From positions 37,769,766 to 37,833,765 of the forward strand of contig OZ023267.1 in the NCBI GenBank assembly GCA_964006375.1: a stretch of DNA of 64,000 nucleotides, given 5' to 3'. The first letter of the stretch is position 1. Every line of letters starts with the position of its first letter. The translations under genes were made by a program, and so were the position numbers. The notes below the pieces were generated by a model. That model was not told where the DNA came from. It worked only from the letters and a program-made list of their open reading frames with translations, and made no database searches. The stretch comes from Tillus elongatus. Its lineage: Eukaryota; Arthropoda; Insecta; Coleoptera; Cleridae. This document shows positions 23,171-36,012 of the stretch, one piece after another.

Positions 23171-23940
23171 GAGTTCAGCTTGTAACGGTTACTTTTAACA
23201 GCCCTATGTCAAATTTCATGGTTTTGACAAGACAGCTTTTTTACTAAAGGGATTCTATTGAAAAACATGTGAAGCCCAAACTAACAACTTTTGTGACCTA
23301 GAATATATTAAGGTCTGTTAAAATACCTGCCTTACTTTCGATTCATTTCCAGGTCATATTTTTATTTAGTGTTTACATTTTTAAAAGGAAATATCTTAAT
23401 ACATAAAGTTAGTAAATTCTTTTACATATTTGTTTGTGGAGAATTTAACATGAATCTAACATGAAATTTATTTTAATCATTACCAGCAAAATTGTGCAAA
23501 TAATATCTGATGGTTTTTATTTTAAGTTATCCCAAGCTAGACGCCACTAGAATAATGCGAGTTGCTCCAGAGTTCAGCAAGCCAATAAATTTAACACCTA
23601 AAATCTTAATTTATAAATAAAGTCTTTCGACGTGCTCCGCAGGAGCAAGAATGAAATCTGATATTGCTTCCCGTTTAGTAGTAAGCTGTGACGTCGCTGC
23701 GTGGAACTCCGGGAACAATATGCGACCATCTACTACTGCTCCCGCCTCATGTTTCGATGATGTGCACTACATCTGCGGCAAGTCTCAATAGTGTGATCTG
23801 GAGTACCAGACTTAAGAGAATATCATGTACTTGCCAACGTACAATTCCATATGCGATGGCTGGCAAATTTAACAAACCAACCTAGAGTATAGATATAAGT
23901 ATAATAATTATTCGGATTAATCATACAATTTAGTTTGCAC
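23171..23940. other. Unassigned DNA with a more balanced segment
   Basis: No gene is recognised. 23640-23885 is less AT-rich, with a 65-codon plus frame (23688-23885) that I cannot assign and that lacks a family motif. Confidence 0.35.
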
Positions 23941-24064
23941 AAAGAAGCTTTAGGCTTGTAACGAGTGGGCCATTTAAGATTTGGAATTTAGATCGGCTAT
24001 AAAAAAAAACGAATTAATATTTTGTCAAAGTTATGAGTTTATTAGAAAGATTGAACCTTTCCAT

Positions 24065-25164
24065 TTAGGAATGGAAGACAACATCATTCAAATGACTGCT
24101 ACGGATAGCCTTACAATACCCCATTCGATCAGTCCAAATTTTCAGTACATTTTCGATTGTTTGGACCTCTATTTCGTCAATGGCAACTTCTATTTCATGT
24201 TTCAAGTCGTTAATCCTCTCTGGATGGTTAGCGTAACACTTGTTCTTAACGGCTCCCCACTAAAAAAGGTCCAACGAAGTCAAATCGCAGCTTCAAGGTG
24301 GCCAATTGACATCATTTCGACTGATTATGCAATTTTCGAAAACAGTGCGCAAAAGATCGATTGTTGCGTAGGCTGTGTGGCACGTTGCGCCGTCCTGTTA
24401 AAACCAAATGTCGTCTATGTCATACTCTTCAATTTTGGGAAACAAAAAATCTGTTAGCATGGTGCGGTAGCGATCGCCATTCACCGTAACGGCGTCTCCT
24501 TACTAATTTTCGAAGAAAACTGGCTCAATAATGCCGCCAGACCAAAATCCGCACCAGACAGTCAATCGTTGTAGACGCGTTGGTGTCTTCACGATGATGT
24601 GTGGATTTTCTGAACCCCAGATACGACAATTTTGCTCATTGAGGTATCCTCCGAGGTGGAAATGAGCTTCATCTGAAAATATGATTTTTCGGTAAAAATG
24701 CTCATCTTCGATCAAGCGGTCTTCGGCCCACTGAACAAACCGAAAACGCATCGGATCGTCATACGGCTGCAGCTCTCGCACTAATTGAAGTTTGTATGCA
24801 TTCAAACCGAGATCTTTACGCAACATTCTGCTCAAAGAATGCGTGAAATGTTTAATTCTTGAGAACGATGACGTGTTAATGTTGATGGTTGTTCACGCAC
24901 ACTCTTGAGCGACACACACTCTTGAGCAACAGCAGCGATGTTTTCGGTTGAGCGCACTGGACGAGTACGTACACGGGTTGTTTTATCCAACAACGATCGA
25001 GTTTCACGAACTCGCTTCGCAAATTGATCCACAAACTGGGTTTTTGGCACATTCTTTTTGTCAATTTTTTTTCGTAAATTTCTTACAGTTTGAGTAGAAG
25101 ACTCTCCACTTTGAAAATAAGTTTTTAATATTTCCCAACTTTGTTCAAGCGAAAAGTGACTCAT
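24065..25164 (-). pseudogene. Mariner-like transposase, family M6
   Basis: Minus strand, start at MSHFSLEQSWEILKTYFQSG (25164). The N-terminal DNA-binding region continues RNLRKKIDKKNVPKTQFVDQ, then a shift near 24832. The catalytic part reads HFYRKIIFSDEAHFHLGGYL near 24690, a stop pair after VFFEN near 24505, then a QDGATCHTAYATIDLL segment around the second aspartate near 24390 and WPPRSCDLTSLDLF near 24300. It ends SSHLNDVVFHS. This transposase type is widespread in insects and other arthropods. Frameshifts and stops disable it. I could not find its terminal repeats. Confidence 0.85.
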
Positions 25165-25182
25165 TTCATAAATCTTAAACAT

Positions 25183-26005
25183 AAAACTAACTTTCTGTCA
25201 CATCGGAAATGTCATAAAACCTTCCAACCTCAAAATAACTATAGTTGCAATTCTAAACGTTAGATGGCTCTTTACTAACCGGACACAATTTGGCAAAGTA
25301 TAATAATAAAACAAACTTAGCTTGAATACAATTTTTGACAAGTGCAATTTTGACGTTTCCATCAAACATAATTTCAAACTTTTCTCTTTCCGCTTCTGCT
25401 ATACTTTTTGAAGTTGATTATCGCCTCGTGTATGCTAAAGCCAACATGCTTTCTTCTGTGGTAGAATTATGGGTTTCATATGAAAAACAGCCTTCAGAAA
25501 TGGATATTTTTGCTCTTCTCAGCCACAAAGTTGTCGCTGCCACAACAAATTATGAAGGAGTATTGTTACTTTGCTTTTCAAACGTTATACCAATTTTAAG
25601 CGTGTCAGGTGTCAACACGATTCTTACAGTATTTATTGCATAACAAATGCACGTACGGAATTGGCTCTCTAAAAAAGTTCTACTAACCATGAAGGTTATT
25701 TTTGTGTCTTGTTTTCATTAAGTGCTAGTTGATTAGCACAAAAACACGCCTTAGCCGCGCGTTCTGAGCCACACAGGATTCTAACAGATGCCGTTTAAGT
25801 GACATCGTCGGTAAACCAGATTCCTTCATACTAAAAATATGAGAGGCCCTAAAACGGAACCCTGTGGCATCCCATGTAAAAAAATTTAGAAACTTGTATT
25901 ACACATGCCTTGAACTTCTACGTGTTGAAGCCTAATAGATAAATATGATTCTACTTAACTGTAATAGAAGCCGTTTTAAATCATGGTATTGTAGTTTGTC
26001 TATTA
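25183..26005. other. Unassigned DNA
   Basis: A 102-codon plus frame (25335-25643) shows no motif I recognise and lacks supporting context. The rest is featureless. Confidence 0.35.
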
Positions 26006-26007
26006 GT

Positions 26008-26238
26008 GAATTTTCGTAGAAAAAATTCACTAATGGGGAGATCCCGATTTTGAATTTTGGAAATTTTTTTGCAAATGAGCGTGAACTAGGACTCCTAGAA
26101 CCCATATCTGGGGTCAGGTCAGGCCAATATTTTGATGTCTATGTTACAAGAAAAAAAAGGTATAATAAAATATTTTGTGCCAGATCATTTCTATGAAAAT
26201 TCACTACCATAACGCACTTGCTGCGTCCAGGATTTTAC
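26008..26238 (-). repeat. TA-core repeat lacking the TA core
   Basis: The palindromic end 'tattagtgaattttcg' opens the copy, followed by the second body ('cccatatctggggtcag') and, after about 70 bp, the terminus 'actaccataacgcacttgct' then 'gcgtcc'. The core array and most of the first body are deleted, which shows both termini of the repeat within 231 bp. Confidence 0.65.
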
Positions 26239-27456
26239 TATATGTAGTGAAATGCAATCCGATGTCTTAGGCAAGTGGCACAATGTTGGCGACGTAAACA
26301 TCTCTCATCAAAGCCTTTTGATACGTACTCCACCACACTCATTTTAACATGAACAGTAGACGTTCTTGGGCGAAATACAAATTGAAAATTTGTGTACAGC
26401 TTCTTTGGTGTAAAAAAGTTAAAAGATTAGGACTTGGTATTACAAGACTTGAGCCTCATAGTGCGTAGAACCTCAACAGAACAGTTGTTGTAATAGGAAA
26501 CCACATAGCATTACTAATTGCTACAGAAATATAACCAAGCAAATAATCACTTTGAAATAGTTAACAGTGGTGTGGCGGTAAACAGAGGCAAAACAATATA
26601 TTGATCATTTACCGTAAGATTATGGTAACAGCTAGATGATATATGCTTTATATCTTTGTTGGGCGCAACAAACTAAAAAGTTCACTGGAAGCAGAGAATG
26701 AAGTGATATATGGGCACTGAATGCAAAGAGCCGTGACAGGCGAAAGCCATTGTTCACGACGGGTGGCCGGTAACCACTGAAACTAAATGAAGACAAATTT
26801 TAACGCTGGTTCCTGTTTGTTTTCATTTGTTTTATTTGATTGTTTTGTTTATTGTATCGCGGTTGCCGCTGATTGCGTTTGACTGTTCGGAGACATCTGA
26901 ATCAAGCCAATCTACCGTCTTGGTATTGTTGTTTGAATATCATGATATCCATGTATTCATGACTAGGCGATAAATCTCTGATTATCAACCGGGTGATTGT
27001 CTTGTTGTGTCCGGTGAAAGCTATAAATTATATTTTTTATAATCGTGTACCTGAATGACAAGTAATAGTGTAATATGGTTTGAAAATACCAGAAATTATG
27101 TTGGTCATACGTGACTAGAAAATGGATAACGTTCGTCTTAGCTTTGAGGTCTTATGGTCTTAAAATAATACTAATAATGTTGTCTGGGAACTGCATGAGA
27201 AAGTTGACCAAACCAAAACGTAAATTACGTGTTCTATGATAACAATATAACTCTGCATTTGTTTGAGCTTCCAACTGCAAAAAGATTCACTGAAACTGCT
27301 TATCAAAATTTGTCAATCAAAAAAAGACAAAATGTTTTCTATCTATAAATACACTGAATGAAAAATAAACTTAGAAATGCGTTAGATCACAGTGCGCATG
27401 ATATCATAAACAATAATTACTTCCCCCACACAGCAAATAATAAAAAAATAGCACGC

Positions 27457-27459
<3 letters not shown>
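26239..27459. other. Unassigned DNA
   Basis: No supported gene. Composition is moderately AT-rich and I see no matches to other parts of the window. Confidence 0.4.

Positions 27460-27516
<57 letters not shown>
27460..27516. repeat. (TA)n array bordering a foldback element
   Basis: About 28 units ending at the foldback terminus 'tgagacatacttggtt'. Confidence 0.95.
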
Positions 27517-27520
<4 letters not shown>

Positions 27521-28441
27521 CATACTTGGTTGTCGGGTTGAACCGCGTCCAGAATGTATGAAAACTCGACGTTTCGGATCCTGTTTTGGAGCCATTTTCA
27601 AGAGGTAAAAGAAATATGTAAGGACACTCTAAGGCCTCAATCTGCCTACTCCTTAGAGTGGTGAACAAAGGTGGGTAAAGGAAATATGTAAGGACACTCT
27701 AAGGCCTCAATCTGTCTACTCCTTAGAGTGGTGGACAAAGGTGGGTAAAGGAAATATGTAAGGACACTCTAAGGCCTCAATCTGCCTACTCCTTAGAGTG
27801 GTGGACAAAGGTGGGTAAAGGAAATGTGTAAGGACACTCTAAGGCCTCAATCCGCCTACTTCTTAGAGTGGTGAACAAAGGTGGGTAAAGGAAATATGTA
27901 AGGACACTCTAAGGCCTCAATCTGCCTACTCCTTAGAGTGGTGGACAAAGGTGGGTAAAGGAAATATGTAAGGATACTCTAAGGCCTCAAACTGCCTACT
28001 CCTTGGAGTGGTGGATAAAGGTGGGTAAAGGAAATATGTAAGTACACTCTAAGGCCTCAATCTGCCTACTCCTTAGAGCTGTGGACAAAGGTATGTTGGG
28101 TTGTTGTGGCTCGATTACAGGGACTCAATCGGCCTACTCCCCAAATCTCGCCGGAGATCGTCTGTGAGGTCTCAGAGAGTTCTGATCTAATCGAGCTACA
28201 ACAACCCAACTCACCTTTGTCCACCGCTCTAAGTAGTAGGCAGATTGAGGCCTTAGAGTGTCCTTACATATTTCCTTTACCCGCCTTTGTCCACCACTCT
28301 AAGGAATAGGCAGATTGAGGCCTTAGAGTGTCCTTACATATTTCCTTTACCTCTTAAAAATGGCTTCAAAACAAGAGCCAAAACGTCGAGTTTTCATAAA
28401 TTCTGGAGGCGGTTCAACTCGAGAACCAAGTATGTCTCACA
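27517..28441. mobile_element. Foldback element with internal 70-bp satellite
   Basis: The left arm starts 'gagacatacttggttgtcgg' and contains 'aaaactcgacgtttcgg'; the right arm (28351-28441) is its reverse complement, ending 'aaccaagtatgtctcac'. Inside are seven direct 70-bp units (anchors 'caaaggtgggtaaagg' at 27666, 27736, 27806, 27876, 27946, 28016 and a variant at 28086) and, after a 120-bp centre, about two units in reverse orientation (28205-28350). The centre itself has a short inverted pair ('ggttgttgtggctcgatta' against 'taatcgagctacaacaaccc'). There is no transposase. A partial relative with an 89-bp period lies at 43215-43580. Confidence 0.85.
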
Positions 28442-28470
28442 TTAAAGACCGCGAAAATCTTTCTGAACAT

Positions 28471-28577
28471 TTAACAGCATACGGTGTTTCCAGGTGGTCA
28501 CCCATCCAAGTACTGACTGTGCGTGGCGTTGCTTGACTTCGGTGATCGCACCGATGTGCTACAGGCGGTGGCCATTA
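28471..28577 (-). rRNA. 5S rRNA-derived pseudogene
   Basis: On the minus strand, 'gcgatcaccgaagtcaagca' and 'agtacttggatgggtgacca' match the 3' two thirds of eukaryotic 5S rRNA, including the internal promoter region (box A and box C). The 5' third is shortened by about 20 bases and the end is altered. It points towards the foldback element at 28441, only 30 bp away. It may be a dispersed 5S pseudogene or the head of a 5S-derived SINE. Confidence 0.8.
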
Positions 28578-29226
28578 CACGCCTAAAGAACAATCGTTAC
28601 TTGAAATGTATTTTATAAGGTCTTAAATTAAAGTTTGAACTTCTTTATTTAATTTAAAAGTTTTAGAACGTTTATATGCAATAGGCCCTTTTGGGCAGCT
28701 TCTATGTGCAACTTTGGGAGAGTAAATAATTTTAAGTGGTGGCTGGTGCGTTCTGTCAGATCCAATTTAGTATCTATTCAGTATAATTCCCTATTCAAAA
28801 TTTTATATGGTAATATAAAAAAGTCTCAGGGCTTCTGGAGTTATTTGACACAATCTAACAAAACGCGTTAATTCTAAAACTGATCTGATATTTCGAAAAG
28901 TTGTAAAATTTTGACGTGCCAGAAGTATTAACTTCAGTTCTGCCCCTTTTCCCACTTTCAATTTTTTTGCCAAGTATTTCCTTACACCTAATTAATTTAT
29001 ATTATATAAATCTTCCCTCTGTGAACCATAATACTTTACTTTCTTATTTATTATATATACTATTTCCAAATTCTGTAAACAGTGGAATGAGAATTGAGTT
29101 TAGTTCATTTTAATGATAAAGCATTCGTTTCTAATCCAAGATTCTGAAACCAATAGAGCTTCTGGAAGTTCTTAAGTTTATGTTAGATTATTACTTCATT
29201 TCTTTTGTCTAAAATATTTGAAAAAA
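28578..29226. other. Unassigned AT-rich DNA
   Basis: No gene recognised. The 65-codon frame at 28916-29113 is low-complexity leucine/serine text without a motif. Confidence 0.4.
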
Positions 29227-29228
29227 GT

Positions 29229-29501
29229 CTGGACGCAGCAAGTGCGTTATGGCAGTGAATTTTAAGAAAGGAGGCATCAAATTTGGTTACCAGTATAACC
29301 TATATAGTAAAAACAATGTGCCATATTTCATCAAAATAACTTTATTGTTTGAAAATGTACAAAAATTTCCGAAAGTATACTTAAAGTATTCCCGAAAAAA
29401 CTCGTTTCTTGGTCAACCTTATAGGTTAATAGCAAATTGAGCTATTCAAATATGAAGAATTTGATCAAAATTCGCTACCATAACGCACTTTCTGTGTCCA
29501 G
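29229..29501. mobile_element. MITE with GGACGCAG inverted termini
   Basis: The left terminus 'ctggacgcagcaagtgcgtt' continues to about 29263 and is matched by its reverse complement at 29467-29501 ('aaaattcgctaccataacgc' and on), giving 35-bp inverted repeats with few mismatches. There is no coding capacity. The 312-bp version at 60247-60558 shares the interior. Confidence 0.75.
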
Positions 29502-30193
29502 AATTTCTTTTCTTACAAACATGCATTATATTTCGATGGAAAATGCATTAACATAAGACGTGTTTGATTAAATAAAAGACACCCTATAATTAATATATAC
29601 AAAATTTTTTAATATCTTATATAATAACGGATATATTGAGCTTTATTGATTTCTTTCGAAAATTCGACAAAAATTATATACCATTAAATGATAAACTGCC
29701 AAGCATCAGAGAAAGGGTCTATTTGAAATGAATTATCTGGAAATATTTTAGTAAAATGAAGGACAATGATGGTTGAAACTAAGACTTCAGGGTTTGTAAA
29801 ACATCCTTCTTGAGACATATGATTTCCATAGCCCGTATTAGATTCACGTTATTTGCCTAAATGTTGCCGATTTTGACGTTTTAAATCGCAACTTTGACGT
29901 TTTGAGGAAAACCCCAATTTATTTTTCTTTAAATGCCTTTTTTGTCTTTTGACATACATAGCTAGATTTTGGTAGGTGACTTCCATATAATTATATACCC
30001 GCGTACCAAATTTGGTTGCCCTTACTTTGTTAATTCGGGAGATATAAATTTTTTTCGAAAGAAAACACAAAATTTTTCGGGAAAACCTGGGCCGATTTTC
30101 CTGGATAACGAACTTATCCAAGCCATTTGCAAAAGGAAGGAACTCACCAAATTTAGTCAAAATCGGCCTTTTATTTTTTGAGTTATCGGTGTG

Positions 30194-30197
<4 letters not shown>

Positions 30198-30252
<55 letters not shown>
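30198..30252. repeat. (TA)n array, left half of an interrupted core
   Basis: About 27 units before the transposon-end remnant. Confidence 0.95.
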
Positions 30253-30255
<3 letters not shown>

Positions 30256-30307
30256 GCTGGCGTATTGAAGACGAAACAGTCCGATTTGGGTCCAGAGAAT
30301 TAGAGAA
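30253..30307 (+). mobile_element. Solo terminal fragment of mariner family M1
   Basis: 'caggctggcgtattgaagac' and then 'gaaacagtccgatttgggtc' matches the left end of copy B at 40145 at almost every base for about 50 bp. Nothing else of the transposon remains. Both sides are TA array. Confidence 0.8.
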
Positions 30308-30334
30308 ATATATATATATATATATATATATATA
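30308..30334. repeat. (TA)n array, right half of an interrupted core
   Basis: About 13 units before the second body of the TA-core repeat. Confidence 0.9.
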
Positions 30335-30539
30335 AACATATAAAAATTGAAACTAACCCCGGATATGTTTTCTGGGGGGCCTAATTAGCGCTCATTTGAA
30401 GAAATTTTTCCAAAATTCAAAAGTCGGGATCTCCTCATTAGTGAATTTTTTAAAAGAAAATTCACTAAAAGAAATGAATTCATTTGAAGTAGAGCTTTTT
30501 GATAGTCTTACATGGAAAGTACCAGTATTTTACTAGTTT

Positions 30540-30800
30540 GAAAAAGTCAAAACACAGCAAGTGCATTATGGTATCGAATATCTATTGAAAGTAAGTCTTT
30601 TCATGAAAAATTGTTACTTAAATAGAAAACAAGTGTTGAAAAAAGTCGGGATGCAGAAAGGTCGTTATGGTGGCGAGTTTTTGAAGATAATTATTTGACA
30701 TATCGTGAAATGCAAATTTTGTTAATTATTTAATTAACATTTTTTAGGGAACCCATTCTTATTAAAATTCGTTTCCCTAATGCACTTGGTGCATCCGGGT
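30540..30800. repeat. GGACGCAG-type termini, small MITE
   Basis: A terminus-like 'cacagcaagtgcattatggt' at 30552, a second at 30647 ('tcgggatgcagaaagg') and a reverse one near 30765-30797 ('tgcacttggtgcatccggg'). The latter two enclose about 150 bp and form a small diverged MITE; the first may be a solo terminus. Confidence 0.45.
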
Positions 30801-31144
30801 TTTGTACCTATTGAAGTTGTTGACGCTTCAGCCTTATATCAATTTTTAATGTCATTTATATTTCAGCTTTTTTTATGACTTCTGTCTTCGTCATATTGAT
30901 TTTTAATTTAATGTCACCAGCTAGATACAATTTAGCACCTTCAAGTTCCTTTTCCGCCTATTCTATTGGCGCTTTGTCATCTCATGCAATGGAACCGTTT
31001 TCTATTTATTTTGATTTCTGGGTTTCCTGTTTATTACGTTGTGTGCCAATAAATTCAACAAATATATACCTACGTCAAGAATTCGACGCGTGATTAAAAT
31101 TTGCTGATTTTTCTGTAACTGGTACTTTTTTTAAATTTAATATT
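30801..31144. other. Unassigned DNA
   Basis: A 72-codon plus frame (30875-31093) reads MTSVFVILIFNLMSPARYNL without a recognised family. No other signal. Confidence 0.35.
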
Positions 31145-31303
31145 ATTGTCTGCGGCATCTCAGGCCATTAGCACATTCATTTCCCATCATTCAATATTTT
31201 TACAAATTTTCCAGACAAAGTCAACTTGGCTCGCCCAGGAATCGAACCCGGGACCTCTCGCTTAGCAGGCCGGCACCTAGGAACCTGCGCCACGAGGGCG
31301 TCG
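31145..31303 (-). mobile_element. tRNA-derived SINE, second family
   Basis: The minus strand begins 'gccctcgtggcgcagg' with an A-box-like element, has a B box 'cgggttcgattcctgg' 45 bp on, and continues with a non-tRNA body ('aagttgactttgtctgg' to 'gatgccgcagacaataatat'). The T-arm pairs well, but the acceptor stem and anticodon stem do not close, so it is not a working tRNA gene. The TGCTAA in the anticodon loop position suggests a serine-tRNA ancestor; that is inference. Confidence 0.65.
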
Positions 31304-31557
31304 TAACTGGTACTTAAAATTATTGATATCCATATTCTTATGAACTAGTTCATGTAGTTGCAACACATTAATAAATATTTAAGGAAAATTAAACAGAAAT
31401 GTATGCGTTGCGCCAAAGCTGTTGATGTCGTGGTATTTTAAAGCACCAGCTTTACCTTTAACCAAAAAAAACCTGTATTTAATATATATTTTTTTATAAC
31501 TTAAAGTAAATTTTCATATAAATTAGTAGATATTGTGGTATATTTTAGGTGTTTTTA

Positions 31558-31700
31558 AGAGTTCTGCACCCTGGGAGCCACATCCGGACCCGTCCCGACA
31601 CCGGGCGGGTTTTCACCAGTTCTTCAAGGCACAAAGACGCTTTCCCTCAGGGACTCCTCCTGCGCTGAGGCCCTCTGGAAGATGCCGCATAAAGGTAACG
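31558..31700. other. GC-rich islet of unknown nature
   Basis: About 140 bp rich in C and G ('gacccgtcccgacaccgggc', 'gcgctgaggccctctgg'). One plus frame stays open from a TAA near 31548 to a TAA near 31727 and contains SSCAEALWKMPHK. ATAAAGGTAACG near 31692-31703 could be a splice donor. No match elsewhere in the window. Exon or repeat cannot be decided. Confidence 0.25.
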
Positions 31701-31844
31701 TAGTAGATTCAGTACTTGAAATATAAATAACAACGGTTTTTGGTTCTTGTTGAACTGTAATTTAGTTACTCCTAAAGGCAGTCTTTTTAAGATTATTTCA
31801 ATCACAAAACACCTTCTTATTATACAAGGTGGTTCAACGATTGA

Positions 31845-31990
31845 ATAAAGTAGCTTCGTTGTTTATGAACGAGTGAAGATTGGAACCTGTGATGATCACT
31901 GATAACTAAAATCTGGATAACCAAGTTCACCACAATATTTCGCTAACAAAGTTAGCGTCATCAGAGGGATGAATAAACCAAGCGAATAAT
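31845..31990 (-). mobile_element. Penelope-like terminal fragment
   Basis: The text 'ggtgaacttggttatcc' and the hammerhead-like motif at 31931-31968 (minus strand) match the type of terminus seen at 38300-38430. Nothing of the protein is present. Confidence 0.5.
31931..31968 (-). ncRNA. Hammerhead-ribozyme-like core
   Basis: The minus strand has CUGAUGA, a perfect 6-bp stem II (GCUAAC with GUUAGC) and GAAA. One extra C sits between CUGAUGA and the stem, and the base after the third stem is G where an H is needed for cleavage. A decayed ribozyme is the likely reading. Confidence 0.5.
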
Positions 31991-32244
31991 AAACTAGAAC
32001 TACAATTTATATGTCAGTTGTCAAGCAGTTACGAACAGCGTCCTCTAGGAAGGGTTCCAGTCAGACCCCAATGTTGAGTTTTAAATCCCTGTAATATTGC
32101 ATACCTACTTTTGTATTAATGTGTCGTTATCAAATATTCCTTCTAAGAAGGACACGCTGGTTATTAAGATAATACTTCGAACAATTGACTGCATAGAACC
32201 AGACCTACGCAATTCATCGAAGCATTTTTGTTCAAATTTCTAAC

Positions 32245-34437
<2,193 letters not shown>

Positions 34438-35147
34438 GGTGATCGCTGAGAAGCGTTATTAAAAGTTTATGACTTTCTCAATCGATGTGAGAGCTGAAAA
34501 TTTGTATTGGGCCATTACACGATATTCCCATTCAGATTAAAATAGCAGCACTACTCTAGCACTTCCGGTTCTACCGGAAGTCGCCACCACCTTCGTTATT
34601 TTGAATGAAATGCCCTGTATATTTTTGCAGTTTCAGAATTGCGATTCACCATGGAATATATTTTATGCAATACGCTCTACACCTAGCGTTATTAGTTTTT
34701 GAAATATTAGCGATTTTCGAAAAATATTCGTTATCGCACCTCTTTTTATAATTTGATGTACCTCGGTAAAGGGTAAATCTAGAAAATATAGTTTTAAACA
34801 ACAGATTGCTGGTAACTATGTCTTGCAAAATCAATGAAATGAAAATCTATTTGTTATACAGGGTGTGCGTTTATAGCCTGAAAAAATACGGAAATTCAAG
34901 CAAATATAACTTGATTTTTTGTCCATATATATTTCTATTCCATAGCGTTCTACATACAAATCACTGCATGTTCCAGTAACTATGTCCTATACCTAAATAG
35001 CATAATTTCTGAGATATTGCTACTTTTCTGAAGTGATATATTCAATATCGCAGTCGAGAATTTTAATTCCAATGTATCATGGCATTGGATGATCCAGTTT
35101 CTTTTTATATTCACGATGACACAATCTGAGAGTAATAAAAAAAAGTC

Positions 35148-36012
35148 TGCACGCAGCAAGTGCGTTATGGTAGTGAGTTTTTTTAAAGAAACAATGCTTC
35201 AAACTTGCTTACCAGTATAAACTGTATAGGCAAAACATAATGTACCATATTTCCTTAAAATAATTGAGTTTTCTGAAAATGTACAAAAATTTTCGGAAAA
35301 TAATCTTAAAATATTCCCGAAAAAACTGGTTTTCCGGCTAACGAACCTTATAGGTTAATAGAAAATTGAGCTATGCAAATTTGAAGCATTTAATGTAAAT
35401 TCAACGTCTAGACCTTGATAAAGAGATAAAGTGCAGAATTGAAACAGCGCACACAAATTTCATGAGAATGAAATCATTTTTCCCTAACGGCAACTTAAAC
35501 CTAAGATTGCGTCAAAGAATGATCAAATCTTGTATTTGGTCTGTGTTGTTGTATGGAGCTGAGACCTGGACTCTGAGGGCTGCTACGATCAGTCGACTAG
35601 AGGCGTTTGAGATGTGGTTGCACAGAAGAATGCTTCGAATACCCTGGACAGCTATGCAGACCAACGAAGCAGTATTAAATAGAGCGAATGCCGTCCGTGA
35701 ATTATTTCACTATTAAGGTGCGAAATATATCATACCTGGGACATGTTCTTAGAGGAGACCGATAAAAGGTGCTTCAGCTTATAATGAAAGCTAAAATCGA
35801 AGGCAGTCGAGGAATTGGAAGGAAACAGATGTCATGGCTAAATTCGCGATTGGACTGGAATACGCAGTGCCAAACAACTATTCAGATTAGCCGAAAACCG
35901 CGAACAACTCGCCAATGTAATTGCCAACGTTAGGGGAACTGATATGGCACCGAAAGAAGAATAATAATAATGAAAATTCGCTACCATAACGCATTTTCTG
36001 CGTCCAGACTTT
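35148..36012. mobile_element. GGACGCAG-terminus MITE split by a LINE
   Basis: The left terminus 'cacgcagcaagtgcgttatg' lies at 35152 and the reverse terminus 'attcgctaccataacgcat' near 35973. The interior to 35405 matches 29264-29460. The remaining 550 bp is LINE sequence. Confidence 0.7.
35407..35966 (+). pseudogene. LINE C-terminal fragment, RTE-like
   Basis: The plus strand reads LDKEIKCRIETAHTNFMRMK, RLRQRMIKSCIWSVLLYGAE, TWTLRAATISRLEAFEMWLH, then RRMLRIPWTAMQTNEAVLNR: the thumb and C-terminal region common in insect RTE/BovB-like ORFs. A shift near 35715 leads into YLGHVLRGD and KAKIEGSRGIGRKQMSWL. The 3' end is an AAT repeat tail, usual for such LINEs. 'aatg-aaattc' text flanks both sides and may be the target duplication. 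Confidence 0.75.

Larger units (their letters stand above)
29227..30475 (+). repeat. Long TA-core repeat, copy 1 (interrupted core)
   Basis: It matches 60245-61558 almost end to end, in the same orientation. It starts with an inner 273-bp unit bounded by inverted termini (29229-29501), then shared text such as 'gccaagcatcagagaaaggg' (29699), 'ttgacgttttgaggaaaacc', 'ttggttgcccttactttg', the TA core and the palindromic end 'ttagtgaattttttaaaaga' (30443). Its TA core is interrupted by a transposon-end remnant at 30253-30307, unlike the other copy. Confidence 0.8.

Noticed and set aside
23981..24457. 158-codon plus-strand open frame as a gene
   Set aside because: It is antisense to the M6 transposase, whose minus-strand text (for example SSHLNDVVFHS) is a clear family match.
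28106..28309. Short plus frame in the centre of the foldback
   Set aside because: It covers the palindrome centre and inverted satellite units and has no motif.
27597..28350. Regular repeats of 70 bp resembling a CRISPR array
   Set aside because: The units abut without unique spacers, are far longer than CRISPR repeats, and lie between inverted arms in a eukaryotic transposon landscape.
28471..28577. Functional 5S rRNA gene
   Set aside because: The 5' third is shortened and altered, and the copy is solitary with changes at the 3' end.
31228..31303. Functional tRNA-Ser gene
   Set aside because: The T-arm and promoter boxes are present, but acceptor and anticodon stems do not pair, and a non-tRNA body follows. 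It is a SINE head.
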